Assembly: GCF_963855985.1 (NCBI RefSeq)
Contig: NC_087111.1
Span: forward strand, 5,771,001 to 5,835,000
Length of the DNA: 64,000 nucleotides
From: Ostrinia nubilalis
Lineage: Eukaryota > Arthropoda > Insecta > Lepidoptera > Crambidae
Direction: 5' to 3'
In this document: in pieces, positions 1 through 12,421 of the stretch
Layout: the number at the start of each line of letters is the position of its first letter
Numbering within the stretch: the stretch's first letter is position 1
Notes under the pieces: model-generated
Seen by the model: the letters and a program-made list of their open reading frames with translations, nothing else
Database searches by the model: none
What the model was told of the DNA's origin: nothing
Position numbers and translations under genes: made by a program

Positions 1-1240
1 CGAATGTTGCTGTCCCTCTCACGCAAAACGAGATGCCAGCATGTGCGACGGTGACAGGTAGCCCCAAAACTACGTAAGCAGCGTTTAGAGTAGGCCTTCT
101 GTAACCAATTTGTCGCTGACCGCTGGGGCAGTTAATGTTTGTAACTCGCCTTTACTAGGTTTCGCACGTAGGTGATATATGCAACTCCTTGCTTTGGGAG
201 AGTTGGATCTATGGTTTTGGAGGTCATAGGTTCAATCAAATCATAAGTAGGACAAATATGCCTGATCAAAGTTAAGAACCATCTTGATCATATCAAAAAG
301 AATCAAAATAGATTCATTCATTTAGAAAACAGATACGTCAAACTTACCAAGTGTAAGTTAAAAATCAAACCTACTAATTGTTGCCAGTTCGGTAAAGGCA
401 TTATAGGTTTGAATTGAAATTTTCCAAAAAATAAATTGTGCTTTTGTACAAGTAAGTTTTAAGCTACCTACACTCGTGAAACAGCTCTACTTGCTAACAT
501 AGGGTTTGATACTTTTCAGCGTGCCACAAGATAGAATAAGAAAAAGAAGAATTAGACTTGCTGATGTCTTTTTTAGCCAATTACCTAGTCCACTCCAAGG
601 AATACCACAACGAAGCATCTCCTGCTTTTTCCGTTCAGTTACTCCAAGCTATCTTCTTAAGTTCACATTAATAAAATTGCCCACAATTCTCTAACTTATT
701 TACATAAAAGTAATCATCAAAATAATGACATCAAAAGCAACTTACCAAATATGATTAAACGGGACAGTTTGATAGAGTCATAACGATTATAAGTGGGCCA
801 CTAAAACAAACCCATAACGGGACGGGACAATTAACTTATTGCGACTGTGGATTTGGCAAAGAGTAATAATATACAACGACGGACGCAGAAGCGTCAGTGC
901 TTTGAAATTGTATGAAAACATTTTCATGTAAAATGTTGCTAAGACGAGACCACAAAGGCTCGCCTTCCTTGTGAAAGAAATTACAGATTTTATGTAGAGT
1001 CAATCTTCTAACTTTACACGCCAATGTAACAACTACGTACGAGTAAACAAACTCTAAACCTTAATCAAAATAATTGGCACGGCCGTTTCACTGTTACCTT
1101 TTTGTTACACATTAGTTCTTGTAGTAACGAAATGGCCAAGCCACATAATTTTGACTAAGGCATTTTTATTTAGGGCTTGTAGAGGTAGGAATTACTCAAG
1201 TTAGAAGACCCATTGCATTTTTATATTCTGCCTACATAGT
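1..1240. other. Intergenic, nothing recognised
   Basis: AT-rich sequence without a protein-like frame, a tandem repeat or an inverted repeat that I can assign. The short open frames here have no recognisable composition or motif. Confidence 0.5.
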
Positions 1241-1470
1241 ACGCAGAACTGACGGCCGATGGGGGAGCAAGGTTATGAAATGGAGGCAACGTACCGAAAA
1301 ACGCAGCATGAGACGTCCGCTCATAAGGTGGACCGACGACCTCATAAAGGTAGCAGGAAGGCACTGGATGCAGGCCGCCCCGCCACCAACCAGGTGATAT
1401 GGAAATTATTGGAGGAGCCCTATGTTCAGCAGTGGACGTCCTGTGGGTGAAATGATGATGATGATGATGA
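1241..1470 (+). mobile_element. RTE-type LINE, 3' end fragment
   Basis: In shifting frames the DNA encodes the end of a LINE reverse-transcriptase ORF: ADGRWGSKVMKWRQ, then IRWTDDLIKVAGRHWMQAA, then a QQWTS-like end and TGA at 1448-1450. The element finishes in a short (ATG)n tail (1451-1470), the short-tandem tail typical of RTE elements. At least nine other copies of this 3' end occur in the window. The piece is 5'-truncated and frameshifted, hence dead. Confidence 0.75.
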
Positions 1471-4400
1471 TTCTGCCTACGACACTCTGACCCTTCTGCA
1501 AATACTAATCTTCAGCTCTTAACTACATCGTCCCTCTATTGAGTTTTAACACGCTTTTGAGGGATTACTAATGCGCCCAACTTAACCGGACCCCTGGTTT
1601 TGACCTGGCCCATTCATTGTACAAAAGTGACAAGGGTCAGCCTACACTGGTGATGGGTGATATTTATTTGTATGTGATTTGATTATAATCGATCCAGTTG
1701 CATGATAAGGGTGGCGGATAGAATCAATTGATTGTTATTGTAGTTTCATTAGGATAGGAGTGTTTGGTTTGTTTATTGTGAGTTTAATTTCGCATGCCAA
1801 CCCCTTGCCCTTGATGACTGCTGGAGTACTAGTTGAGGATTCGAGTCTCGCCGGGAGCATATTATTTTTAGCTTAAAATTTCAAAAAGATGAAAAAAAAA
1901 TTACCTACGCAGCACTTTTTCACTTCCAAATATAATTTTAACCCTACCACTGCTCCGGGGACAATAAATTAACTAGGTATAGTTCTATGTAGAAGCTCAC
2001 TTATTATTATTTTTTTGCAATTTGGTTTTAAACCAGCATTTTGTACTTTCTTATGTACTTTAACCCTAACGCTACTTCGGGAGAAGAATGAGGGATAGTT
2101 TTGAAAAATGAGGCTCTGTCAACATTATTATTATTTTAGACTAAATAATGAATTAAATATCTAAATACACAAACCTTGTGGCTTTCCGATATCCTTTCGT
2201 TGACTTCTGTTCCAAAAAAAGATTAGTTTTCAAAATCCTCCACTTAACCCTTGCTAAAATGTCAAACAGTAATCCAGTTGTCTATCCGGGAACGCACTTT
2301 AGGACAATCGGTGTCCAAATATACACTTGCACAGCCTGTCGCGTCGGGAGAAATAAAAAAAAAACTCACTAGGGTTGTCACGTTGTCACTTTTGGCCCTT
2401 TAATTTAATTAGTCATTCATTCATAATTTTTTTTTTTTTGGTAGAATAGTTTTAGGTCCCTCCGTATCAGGTACATAACAGTATATAAAGGAGCTTAAAG
2501 CTCGATTTAATTTCAAGCATAGATTCAGATTTTTCATTGTTGGAAAATTAGTTAAACCAATTACAGCAGGGCAAAGTCTGTGACATATTGAATCGAGTTT
2601 TATCGGGATTTTAAAGATCTTAGGTTTGATTTCCAGATGGAAGATATGACTGTGATCATGTTATATCACTTTATGTATCCGCCCTTACACTTTCGTTGAT
2701 GCAGGCTTGAATTAACACGATGACACGCTTTTTCGAAAACGAAATGCGATTCCGTGCTTTGGAGGGTTCGCTAAAGGCTGCGAGGTTCTATGGTGCCGTG
2801 CCATATTCAGAAGCCTATAGAGTTTAATTAACACTGAAACTTTGGCTTTGACCTGTTATCAAATAATCAATACAACCCAGAAGATAGAAGAAAAATGTCC
2901 ATTCTGTTGGACCTTGCCACAACACTTACACCTTGTCCTACCACTTAAGTCATATTCTTTGTATATCACAAAGCGCCACCCCTACGTTAAACAGAGGTAG
3001 CTCGTGTACACTGCACGACAATAAAAAGGGCCTTGATCGAATTACCCATAACACAATACAGTACAGTGTCTGCATGCGAGGGGATTGAATTATTTGTTTA
3101 TTGTTATATTGATCCGGTAATTTAGGGGATGAGTGTGGAACAGGTTTAGCTCGTGCTATGGAGACAAAGGGGTCACTTTGACTCTAGTTTTTGAGATGAC
3201 TGACAAAGTGACATTAAAATGCGTATTTCTAATGTTATGCAAGCTTGTATTTTAGATCTATCTAGGGGGAATGTTTATAAGGGATCAAAATACAACCTTC
3301 TTAATCAAGAGATATTATATTTTTAATTAGGTGTAGCTAAATAACATGGTCAAAATAGTCTGTAATTGTCTAAATATGTAGATTATCTTGAATACCTGAC
3401 GTATTTTGACTCAGTTATTAAATGATATCTTATATTATCGACACAAAATACGCAATTTCGATTCAATTTATTATTGTCATATGGATTATCTGAAATCTTG
3501 ATTAGCTGGTTGGTCTTTTAGGAATTAAATTCGTCAAGCAATAAACATTTTTATTCTTCTATTGATTTTATTTAGGTTTTCCTAAATAGTTAAATATCCA
3601 GTTAACTTTTTGGGAAGACCTCCAAGAATCGTGGAATGATTTATGGAGAAAGAACTTCAGAAAACGTTTTTTTTTAAACAAATGAAAAACATGTGTCCAA
3701 TTTAGTCATAAACAGTGGCATGTGCACTTGTACAGCAATTACAATAGAACTATAAAGCGCAAATAGGCGTGCAGCCAGACAATCGCGATTTCACGACGCA
3801 TTGACTTTTAATCCGCTCGCCCAACCGTGAGAAACATGGGACATAACCCCATTATAAACAAGATGTCCATAGTCAAGTGCAAAATTCGGTATTGCACCGA
3901 ACCATTACAGATTATGAGAATCACGCCTCGGCCACATTTTTAAAACAGCCCATATTTCACTCACTTTTCAATCCAATTTGACCTTTTTTATTTACATTTA
4001 CAGTTGATTTTCCGTTATCACTATCCAAAGTTACGGTTTGCGTCAGAATTTCCCATTTGTCTGAAGTCTCAAAACGGACGTATTCTGATTTAGATTGTAT
4101 TTTAGTAGGATAAGAGTTGATATTGCACTGTCAAAAACAATCAATATTAAAGGCCAGTTAACACTGCCAATTCTCTAGGGTCAACCGAGCCCCGAAGCTT
4201 TGTGGGGTAGACGTGAAGTTTATGAAGGTGCCCGACAGCCAGGGGAATTACAAAAAGTGTGTTATTGTTTTGCATGCCAGGGGAGTTTACGAGTTAATAA
4301 AAAGTGGAAATTGGCAGCAGCAGGGTTGGATTCGTTCTCTAATGTTATTTTGATAAATGGGATTGCTCTCTTGTTTATTACTCGAGCGTTTTCGTTATGA

Positions 4401-7194
4401 ATTGTTAATTCATTTGCGCGATTCAGAATTTTGATATTCTTTCAGCATTGTTAATTGACTAAGCTTGAGTTTTTCTATTATATTGTTTCCTTGTTTTAAT
4501 TAGGCAACGATAAATAAGGCATAGGTTAAAGAATATTATTTTACTAAAGGAAAAATAAAGGCATTTTGTACAGATAATTTAGTAGCACAAAAAGTCAAAA
4601 TGTTCTAGGATATTCTGCTTCAAATGAGTTAAGATAACTAATTTGTGTGGTGTATATTTAGATAAGGAGAGAAACTCTTACCTGTGATTGCAGTTTGCAG
4701 TTGTAGCTCCAACACCGAACAGAGAGTCGTTATTTCTTCTTATATGAGGGGTGTATTCCTCCGGTAAATAAATATTAGGCAGATATTATCTTGTATGAAA
4801 AAATGGATCAATTTGAACATCGAAAATCGGTTGATTAGCCAGCAACCGTGAAGCCGAACTAAAGTACGAGTGACTTCTTCACACTATACCTTTACTTCAT
4901 GTATCAAAATATGTTTTTTCACTTAAACAAGAAAGTCTCGAAAACTATTTCAGCAAAAACAGCTGGCAACTTTTTTGTTTTCTATGACCAACCCCCCCAT
5001 AAATAGCCCCCAGCCTTATATTTATTGTTATTTGTTACAAGTTTATCAAAGTATTAAGCAGTAAGCGTGGGAGTGCATTAAATCCGCGTGACGAGCCCCA
5101 AACATCTAGGTTAGCCTCAGGAGAATACTTTTTGATAGGGAGAGGGCGCTGCTATGGCCAGTGTAAATAGGCCTGGGTGTTTTTGACCCCTGTTGGACAT
5201 TTGAGGGTTGTCCGAAAAGTATCCGACTTCGAAACAAACGATTAGTCTAAATATTATTGAATATTCAATTCCTGAAAAAGTCCTACTAAGTAAAATAAAT
5301 AATTAATTATCTAAAAATATTCTAGTCCAGCCATTTAGGAATGAACTTACCTTAGGCAAATGGAGTTTTTCAAGTTTATATTTAGTTACACAGTTTCAAA
5401 TTAATATGTCATCCTTTATTTCTTTGTCGTTCGCTCGCCAGCAGTCGTTCTTATTTCCATATTTTTTTACCATTCGCCTTATTTTTGGTTGGCGCCATAA
5501 TTCTATGTTTCTCACTGGTCGGATACTTTCCGGACAGTTCTCTTTGGGTGTCAGTCCCAAGTTCCCAACTCCATTCTTTTATAATTTCGGTGGTCCAAAA
5601 CCAGGGGTCTTTTTACAGTGGTTTTAGACTATGCATGATATGTTTATTCGCACGGATATCTAGTGTTACGAGATGAGCGATTAACAAGTGAAAGATGTAA
5701 TTGTATGATAGTCGGGTCGGGGGGCGATGGAATCATTATGGGATTACACTTGATGACATAATTTTGTCTGTAGTGACAATTGACCTATGATTATTTCCCA
5801 CGAAAAATATTGTATCAGTGCACTACGATATTAATTTGATCAATGCACCAACTTTTACATTACACATGCTGTCTTTTCTACAAGTTCACAAGTACAATAC
5901 TCTTTTTCTCTGCTTGGCCGATTTTCAAAGTTAAATAATCAAGGTAAAAATTCAAGTTTGAGGTACTTAACAACTTTATGAGACATTGCTAAGCCAACTT
6001 GGCATAATTGTATCAATGAGGGATTAAAATGCTTCCCAAAGCATTTATATTTCGATATGCAAGTCCTGTAATTTTTGGATTTGATTTTTATGAAAATCTG
6101 ATAGATTTTTCTAAGCTTAAAATAGTGTTAGTGACTATTGAGAGTCTGTTTTATTCCTGTACATAAAGAAGAAGCGTGTCAGTTAAAAACTGAAAATTTA
6201 CTCAAATACTTAGGCCCGATACACACATACGTACAACCACTGCCACAAGTGTAACCGTAATCACATCGAGTGCTGACACGCGCTGAATATTAGAGTGCCC
6301 AAGACGGGGGTCAGAGCGTCATCCGTCAAAGCCAATTTCAACTTTAAATTTACACTTTATTTCATTTTTTCGCTTCGGGGGAACATAAAAGCGTTATCGG
6401 GTACGTTGAAAATAATAGGGGAATTTTTAACGATTCAAAAGTTGACTGATAAAATATTTAAGCGTTTTCGTTGCGAGTGTACGCTAGGTTTTGTAAGGTT
6501 TAGCGATGTTCTGTTGACAGATCTGTCTGTCAATTGACAGGGATGAGCTGTCGGGAGTGGGGACCGTGTTCGTTTTAGGCGATTGTGCTGTTAGTTGACA
6601 GTTTGATGTTGATTCAAAAGATGTCGATGTACTCGTATACTAGACAACGTGTTCAGATTAAGAGATTCAGATTAATAAAACTGTATTACAGTGTAAGCGG
6701 TTAAAATAACTTCAAGTCTAAAGAAATAAAAACAAGAGCAACCGTCTTACTAAACCGCCGTTCTCTAAGTAGGTAGGTAGATACTGTTTATTTCTCTTTT
6801 AAAATCTGCTCTACTTTTTGTTTCAAGTGTTTTTTTTTTCTCCAAATGCCTTATTATATTCAGAAAGTTCAGATTCAGATTGTTGAAATTTAAAAAGTTT
6901 GTTCTTACAAAACATTACAAACTAGTAGACTTGAAAGGATTAAGGATTCATGAACACCATTTTCAGCCTTAGTATTGTTTACGAATAAGCTTCTCCCAAG
7001 AAGCGCCAAAAGCAATCTAGCTTCTAGCTTTCTTCACACAGCCACTGCCAGCCTAGTTACTTATCTACTTGAGGTTAACTGGATCGATCTAAAGGAAGGA
7101 CTAATTTTCAGTTCAATTATAAATCTCCATCGATCTTGAGTATTTTGAGATACTCTACCACTATCATATCGCATAGAAACACGCTATTTCTAAA
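1471..7194. other. Intergenic, downstream of C15; no gene seen
   Basis: AT-rich DNA without a supportable gene. Around 1930-2100 two short pieces (ACCCTACCACTGCTCCGGGG and a relative about 120 bases later) match the LINE/SINE 3' segment found again at 52.7 kb. At 6500-6610 TGACAG words are clustered. The remaining open frames (for example 4200-4400 and 5406-5676) have no recognisable domain. Confidence 0.5.
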
Positions 7195-7849
7195 GGGGCC
7201 GTCCATAAATTACGTCATCGATTTTTTCAGATTTTAGACCCCCCCCCCCTACAATCATCCTATCGTCATTTCTTGATGACCCCCCCCCCCCTCTCCCAAA
7301 ATTGACGTCATTACCAGTTTGACAAAATTAAAACATTGCAGATTTGAGAAAAATAGGGTATTATAAAATATGATTAAAACACTTGGTTATAGAATCACTT
7401 TTTATTATTTTTTTTGTATGTTTATTATGAGTTATTTTAGTATTATACGCGCCTTAGCCGCCTCTCACATTTGGAGTCTCACTTACTAGGTGTGCTGGAA
7501 GAAATTTCTTTTTAGAAATAAATTTAAAAAAAATCTTTTTGTACGTGAACAATAAACTATAAATAAATAATAAAAAAAATATAAAAATAAATCTTTGGAC
7601 AATGAGGATCAGTACTGTTGTAGAAAATTCAATAAAACTACGTTAATCTTTAAGACATAAGAAAGCTATATCTTTTTGAATTATCCAAATCGGACCATTA
7701 CTTACGAAGATATTAAGTAATAAACACAGGCCGTTTTTGCCGCTAAAAGTCAACGTACGCAGGGCCGCGTGACGTCACTATATCCGAATCGAGCGCAGCC
7801 GGCGTACTATTGGGATGGAAAATATAGGTCATAGTCATAAGTCATAAGT

Positions 7850-8275
7850 CATACCCAGCTTATGCTTATGGACTGGGGGAAGGGGCTAGCCTTACCCAGC
7901 TTCTGGCCTGGGGGAGGGGGGGGGGGGGGTCAAGTCATAACTAGTTTCTATGGGCTGGGGGGAGGGGCTAGCCTTACCCAGCTTCTGGCCTGGGGGGGGA
8001 GGGGGGGGTCAAGTCATACCCAGTTTCTGGCATTTCTCGCATGGGGGGGGTGTCATATCCAGCTTCTGGAGAAGGGGAGTTATATCCAGCTTATGCTTAT
8101 GGCCTGGGGGAGGGGCAAGCCTTACCCAGCTTCTGGCCTTGGGGGAGGGGGAGGGGTCAAGTCATACCCAGTTTCGGGCCTGGGGGGGGGGGGGGGGGTA
8201 AATCATACCCAACTTCTGGCCGAGGGGGAAGTCATGCCCAGCCTATGACCTGGGGAGAGGATGGGGGCGGGGGAG
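7850..8275 (+). repeat. G-rich minisatellite
   Basis: Degenerate direct repeats built from ACCCAGCTTCTGGCCTGGGG followed by long G runs (up to 14 or more G) and GTCAAGTCATA. About seven imperfect units are visible. The several frames open through this region encode only Gly/Trp-rich nonsense and are not genes. The many closely spaced G runs could form G-quadruplexes on the plus strand. Confidence 0.85.
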
Positions 8276-8487
8276 ATTTCCAAGAGGGAGCAGCTGTTCT
8301 TTCCTGCAGCAGCTGGCCCGCCCATGGGAACGGCGAATAGATAGGTAGGTACGTAGGTTTAACTCAGAAAAACTAAATAACAGGTAGGTATTGCGTGTAC
8401 ATCGAAATTATCTTCATAGCAATGTCTTGTAGCCTAGGCAGAGTGTATCTGCCTTAGCTATACCTTATTGTTAGAAGTAAATAAATT

Positions 8488-8516
8488 GAAAGAAAGAAAG
8501 AAAGAAAGAAAGAAAA
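8488..8516 (+). repeat. (GAAA)n microsatellite
   Basis: About seven GAAA units after AATAAATT. Such tracts commonly mark transposon junctions in Lepidoptera. Confidence 0.9.
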
Positions 8517-8894
8517 ATATTTATTCGATGCAAGTAGGTAGGTACACAGCAAGATAATAACTAAAACTAGACAACAGAACGTCTACAAGCACCAAAATGG
8601 CATCAGCTCAGTATACGCCGTGACGGCAGAGAGCGCATCACGACCACTGGTATTCTGCGGATGCCAGTTGAGGTAAAGGGCGCAGCTCGCCCAGGAACAA
8701 TCGGTTAACGTAACAAGTAATTTTAAACATAGATAGCCTAGACAGATTATTTAATTACATTACTTATGTATAGCTAAGATTCTAATAATAATTAATATAA
8801 ATTAATAACTACAACCATGAACAAACAACTCATGCACAGAAATTAGTTCTTACGATTTTCTTTTTATGATATGAATGGTATTTCTATAATGCTA

Positions 8895-9767
8895 TTATGT
8901 GTGCTTTTGAAGGTTTAAAAGATACTTTTTGTAATTTAATTTAAAAGAATTTAACGTGTGACAATTTTTAAAAGGCGGTGGTATATTATTCCAGCATTTC
9001 GTGGCAGAGTAACGGAAACTACCACGAAATGCTGCGGTACTGTGGCTTGGACATCCAAGGCGTGAAGCAAGCCTCACACTCCGATGGGAAAATAAAAGTT
9101 TCTCATATAAATATGGCGGACTTTTAGTACGCACAACCCCAAACAGTAAACACGCGTAATGGAGTGCACGCCTAGATTTCATGTTAAGCAGGTTTCCTTG
9201 ATTGAGAAACGGCGAGACATGGGCTCTACGCGGGATATTGAAACAGAATCGGGCGCAGGAATTCTGCACCCGCTGTATGACCTTTTTAGTGTAACCATAG
9301 ATACAGTCGCCTATGACGGTATCGGCGTAGTTAAGCTTGGACAGAACTAAAGATTCACAGAGCTTAACTCTCAAGTCCACATCTAAGTAATTTCGTACAT
9401 GGTATAGTACTTTGAGCCTATAATAGCAGTTCTTAACCGTCTCCAATACGTGGCTGTGAAACTTAAGCCTGTCGTCCATAAGGACTCCAAGGTTACGAGC
9501 TTCAGTTACCTGTTGGATAACCTCATTATTAATTGAGATATTAGGGTTGAAGTTGTTAATATTATTTATTTGTATGTTGGAACCAAGAACAAGAAATTTG
9601 GATTTTAGTGGATTCAAAACTAAACAATTTTTATTAGCCCAAGCACTAATCCTATGAAGGTCTTCATTGATTTTCCCCACCGCGCCGAGAGTTTCATGAG
9701 GCTTGAAAGACAAATAAATTTGCAAATCGTCGGCGTAGATGTGATAATTACAATGTATGATATTTTT
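8895..9767 (-). pseudogene. CR1/L2-group LINE reverse transcriptase, 5'-truncated
   Basis: The minus strand is open from a TAA at 9770-9768 to a stop at 8895. It begins inside the catalytic palm: YADD, the reverse-transcriptase active-site motif, is encoded at 9737-9726, followed by LQIYLSFKPHETL. The remainder is the thumb and C-terminal region typical of CR1/L2-like elements (KSKFLVLGS, NLGVLMDDRLKF, VQNSCARFCFNI, SATKCWNNIPP). Endonuclease, fingers and the first palm motifs are missing, so it is a dead-on-arrival 5'-truncated copy, although its frame is still intact over about 290 codons and therefore fairly young. It lies inside the 7195-10337 inverted-repeat element. The first codon of the palm fragment is not a real start. 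Confidence 0.85.
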
Positions 9768-10409
9768 TTATTTTACTTGGAAGATGATATGACTCTAACA
9801 ACACTTATGAACACTTTATTTGAATAAATCGCCAAATATACCACCGCGGAGACCCCAATCGCGTCTCTGCGTTCCATTTAATCGTATGAGCGTATGGATT
9901 TTTTCCGTTATTTTTCACAATTTCTATTTTTAAAAATTACCTATCGATAGCTTACTTTATTCTGACGAATAAATGTCATTACAAGTTTTTCCTAAAACTG
10001 ATAGTTTGGCTAGAAAAAAATATTTTCTATCCACGCAGTACGCCGGCAGCGTTCGGATCGGATATAGTGACGTCATCGTCCCCGCGCCGGGCGGTCAGTG
10101 AACTTTTTTAGTAATTTGGCCATAACTTCGTCAATTTTTGTCGTAGAACAAGTTATGGGTGCTAGCTTAACGGATATACTACTTATATACTTTTTTTTTA
10201 AATACATACATATTATACATAAATAAGAATGACGTCAATTTCGAAACACCCCCCCCCCCATCTGTCATTTACCGTCATCCACAGACCAACCCCCCCCCCC
10301 CCCCTAATTTTGAATGACGTAATATATGGACGGCCCCAAATCAAATTTAGGGTAAATCGATTGCTCAGATACTTGCCCGGGTCATTGCATACGTAAGTAT
10401 GTACAGTCA

Positions 10410-10746
10410 GCGTTAAATAGTTCGTGACGCCCAAAGTGGCCAAAAAGTTGTCAATGCAACCTTTTCCAATGAGGGCTATCGTTTTTATAAGTTTTTAACA
10501 GTTGGCACGCCTGGCGATTGACAGGACCTTACTCTACAGTGGCGCCATCTTGATGAGTGCAAATGCGATAGTCCTCCTACCACTTTCGCGCTCACCAGTT
10601 GGTGCCACTGTCTTCGCTACTAGCAAGTGACCTTACTCTACAGTGGCGCTAACTGGTGAGCGCTAAAACGATAGCCCTCATTGTAACAAAGACGCACGCA
10701 ACAGCAAACTTTTTGGCTACTTTAAGTGTCACGAAATATTTGACGC
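10410..10746. mobile_element. MITE with about 45-bp imperfect terminal inverted repeats
   Basis: The left end GCGTTAAATAGTTCGTGACG and the right end read inversely GCGTCAAATATTTCGTGACA match, and both continue to GCCAAAAAGTT. Inner inverted (GAGGGCTATCGTTTT near 10465 and 10664) and direct (ACCTTACTCTACAGTGGCGC near 10528 and 10630) repeats occur. No coding capacity. Confidence 0.75.
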
Positions 10747-11060
10747 GCACGCTATTTCTAAATCAAATGTAGGGTAAATCGATTGCCCAGATATTTGCCT
10801 GGGCATTGCATACATACCTAGGTATAGATAGCAGGTTGAGCCGTATGAGCCGACAAAGCCAGCCTGTTGTGGTTTGTTAATGAGCCCGTTGAATTTCACT
10901 TCACTAACCGACGGTCGAGCTACGAAAAGCATAGAGGTGGTATTTCAACGGCAATTTAATAAAAGTAATATCGTATTTTTAGGGGATGAAGGCACCAAAC
11001 GACCAAATGTTACACACACAACAGCATGTGGCAAAATCGCACCTATTAAAATACCGATGC

Positions 11061-11094
11061 ATGCACCACGCGAACCCGCGCGGGCAAAAGCTAG
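11061..11094 (+). mobile_element. Helitron-like 3' end fragment
   Basis: A short GC hairpin (CCCGCGCGGG) followed by AAAAGCTAG and T, the 3' signature shared with the complete Helitrons elsewhere in the window. The 5' end is not identified. Confidence 0.45.
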
Positions 11095-11179
11095 TCTAGT
11101 ATAATCTAAAGAAAGTAGATCAAATAAGAACATTTACTGTTTCATTCAGGATTAGGAACAATCAATGTTCTTTCGTTCG

Positions 11180-11545
11180 TTCGTTTCAGTCAAATGACGT
11201 CCACTCCTGGACAAAGGATGGAAGGATCCTGGACTCCTTCAAGGATTTCCATAACGACCGGTCCTACGCTACTCGCATCCAGGTCTGCAACCAGAGAGAC
11301 CTGCCCACACTACGTATACCGGACCGTGAAGAAAAAAGAGGAGATCCGCAAGAAAACCAAAGTGACCGACATACCTCATGTTGAGTTCGCACTCGGAGTT
11401 TCTCTACGTGATTGAATCAGAAATGAGGAGATCTGCAGGTACATATCCCGCAGAATTGCTAAACTCAAGTGGCAGTGGACGGGGCACATAACTCGTAGAG
11501 CTGATGGCCATGTTTCTGAAAGTTCTCGAGTGGCTAACAATCAAT
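11180..11545. mobile_element. RTE-type LINE 3' fragments, both orientations
   Basis: From 11180 a minus-strand RTE 3' end with a (GAAC)n-type tail (CGTTCGTTTCAG then GACGTCCACTCCTGGACAAA) runs to about 11310. It is followed by a plus-strand piece (about 11385-11520) encoding IRNEEI then AKLKWQWTGHITRRADG, part of the same C-terminal ORF. A further decayed plus-strand end is at 12265-12410. The pieces are rearranged around the tandem repeat at 11721-12240. Confidence 0.65.
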
Positions 11546-11720
11546 ACTGTCTCATATTTCGTTTTTGTTGTCACCTTTTCTAATGCATCTAATATAAGTA
11601 TTTGAGATAAAGACTACTTTTGGGTACGTTTTAAAATAAAAAGCCGCGTCCTCCTTTCTCACTCCCCGTCCCCTCAAATTGCTAGTCAACTCCGGATTAC
11701 ATTTGATACCCGGCTAATCA

Positions 11721-12240
11721 GTTTTACTTGGCGGCTAATTGCCGTTTGCTCGGGTCGCTCAATAAATAATACTAGGTGAGCGTTTATATCACGATACTGC
11801 ACGCTACATTTTGAGTCGGTTAGAAACCAAGAAATGTTACTGCTGCGTTTGTAAGTCAATGATATTCATCCAGAAATAACTACTAGTAAGCAACAATAAA
11901 AGGCGACTGAGACAAATGTACGAACATCTTTTCTTCTCAAGTTTTACTTGGCGGCTAATTGCCGTTTGCTCGGGTCGCTCAATAAATAATACTAGGTGAG
12001 CGTTTATATCACGATACTGCACGCTACATTTCGAGGTGGTTAGAAACGAAGAAATGTTATTGCTGCGTTTGTAATAGCTAATAGTAAGTGACTGTTGGCG
12101 CAAAAGTTGACTAAGGGACAAATGTACAAACGTTATACTCTTGAGTCGCTCAATAAAATAGGTGAGCGAGAACTTTGAGGTGGTTTAGTTGGGAATCAAG
12201 AAATAATAGAGCTGCTTGAGTCAATGATAATTAAGAATAA
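11721..12240 (+). repeat. 220-bp tandem repeat, about 2.4 copies
   Basis: GTTTTACTTGGCGGCTAATT starts at 11721 and again at 11941, and about 120 bases after each start are nearly identical (TGCTCGGGTCGCTCAATAAA and onward). A degraded third start (GAGTCGCTCAATAAAATAGG) is at about 12144. The frame at 11837-12121 runs across the repeat and is not a gene. Confidence 0.85.
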
Positions 12241-12264
12241 CTAATAATAATATCGGTTTTCCTA

Positions 12265-12410
12265 TGGATTTCCTCATTTCTGATTCGATCACGGAAACAC
12301 CAAGCATAGCTCTCGGTAGACCGACATCAGGTGAAGGTTATGGGAAACACCTGGATACGGGCAGCGCAGAACTCGTTGTGGAAATTCTTTGTCAGCAGTG
12401 GACGTGCTTT
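12265..12410 (+). mobile_element. RTE-type LINE 3' end, highly decayed
   Basis: Encodes LGRPTSGEG and ends in GTCAGCAGTGGACG, the QQWT-coding end of RTE ORFs. The start (12265-12290) is an inverted match to the RTE piece at about 11400. Confidence 0.5.
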
Positions 12411-12421
12411 AATTTAACTTC

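Larger units (their letters stand above)
7195..10337. mobile_element. Inverted-repeat DNA transposon with nested insertions (3.1 kb)
   Basis: The ends match as inverted repeats: left GGGGCCGTCCATAAATTACG and right, read inversely, GGGGCCGTCCATATATTACG. Further inward, sequence around 7740-7820 (CGTGACGTCACTATATCCGA) is again inverted around 10040-10080. The element is flanked by AAA on both sides. A sibling of the flanks lacking the insertion lies at 10749-10800. Inside are a G-rich minisatellite (about 7850-8275), a (GAAA)n tract and a LINE reverse-transcriptase fragment. No transposase gene of its own is visible, so it is non-autonomous or gutted. Superfamily not assigned. Confidence 0.75.

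Noticed and set aside
7862..8340. Overlapping Gly-rich open frames
   Set aside because: They are produced by the G-rich minisatellite, open in several frames at once, and have no protein-like composition.
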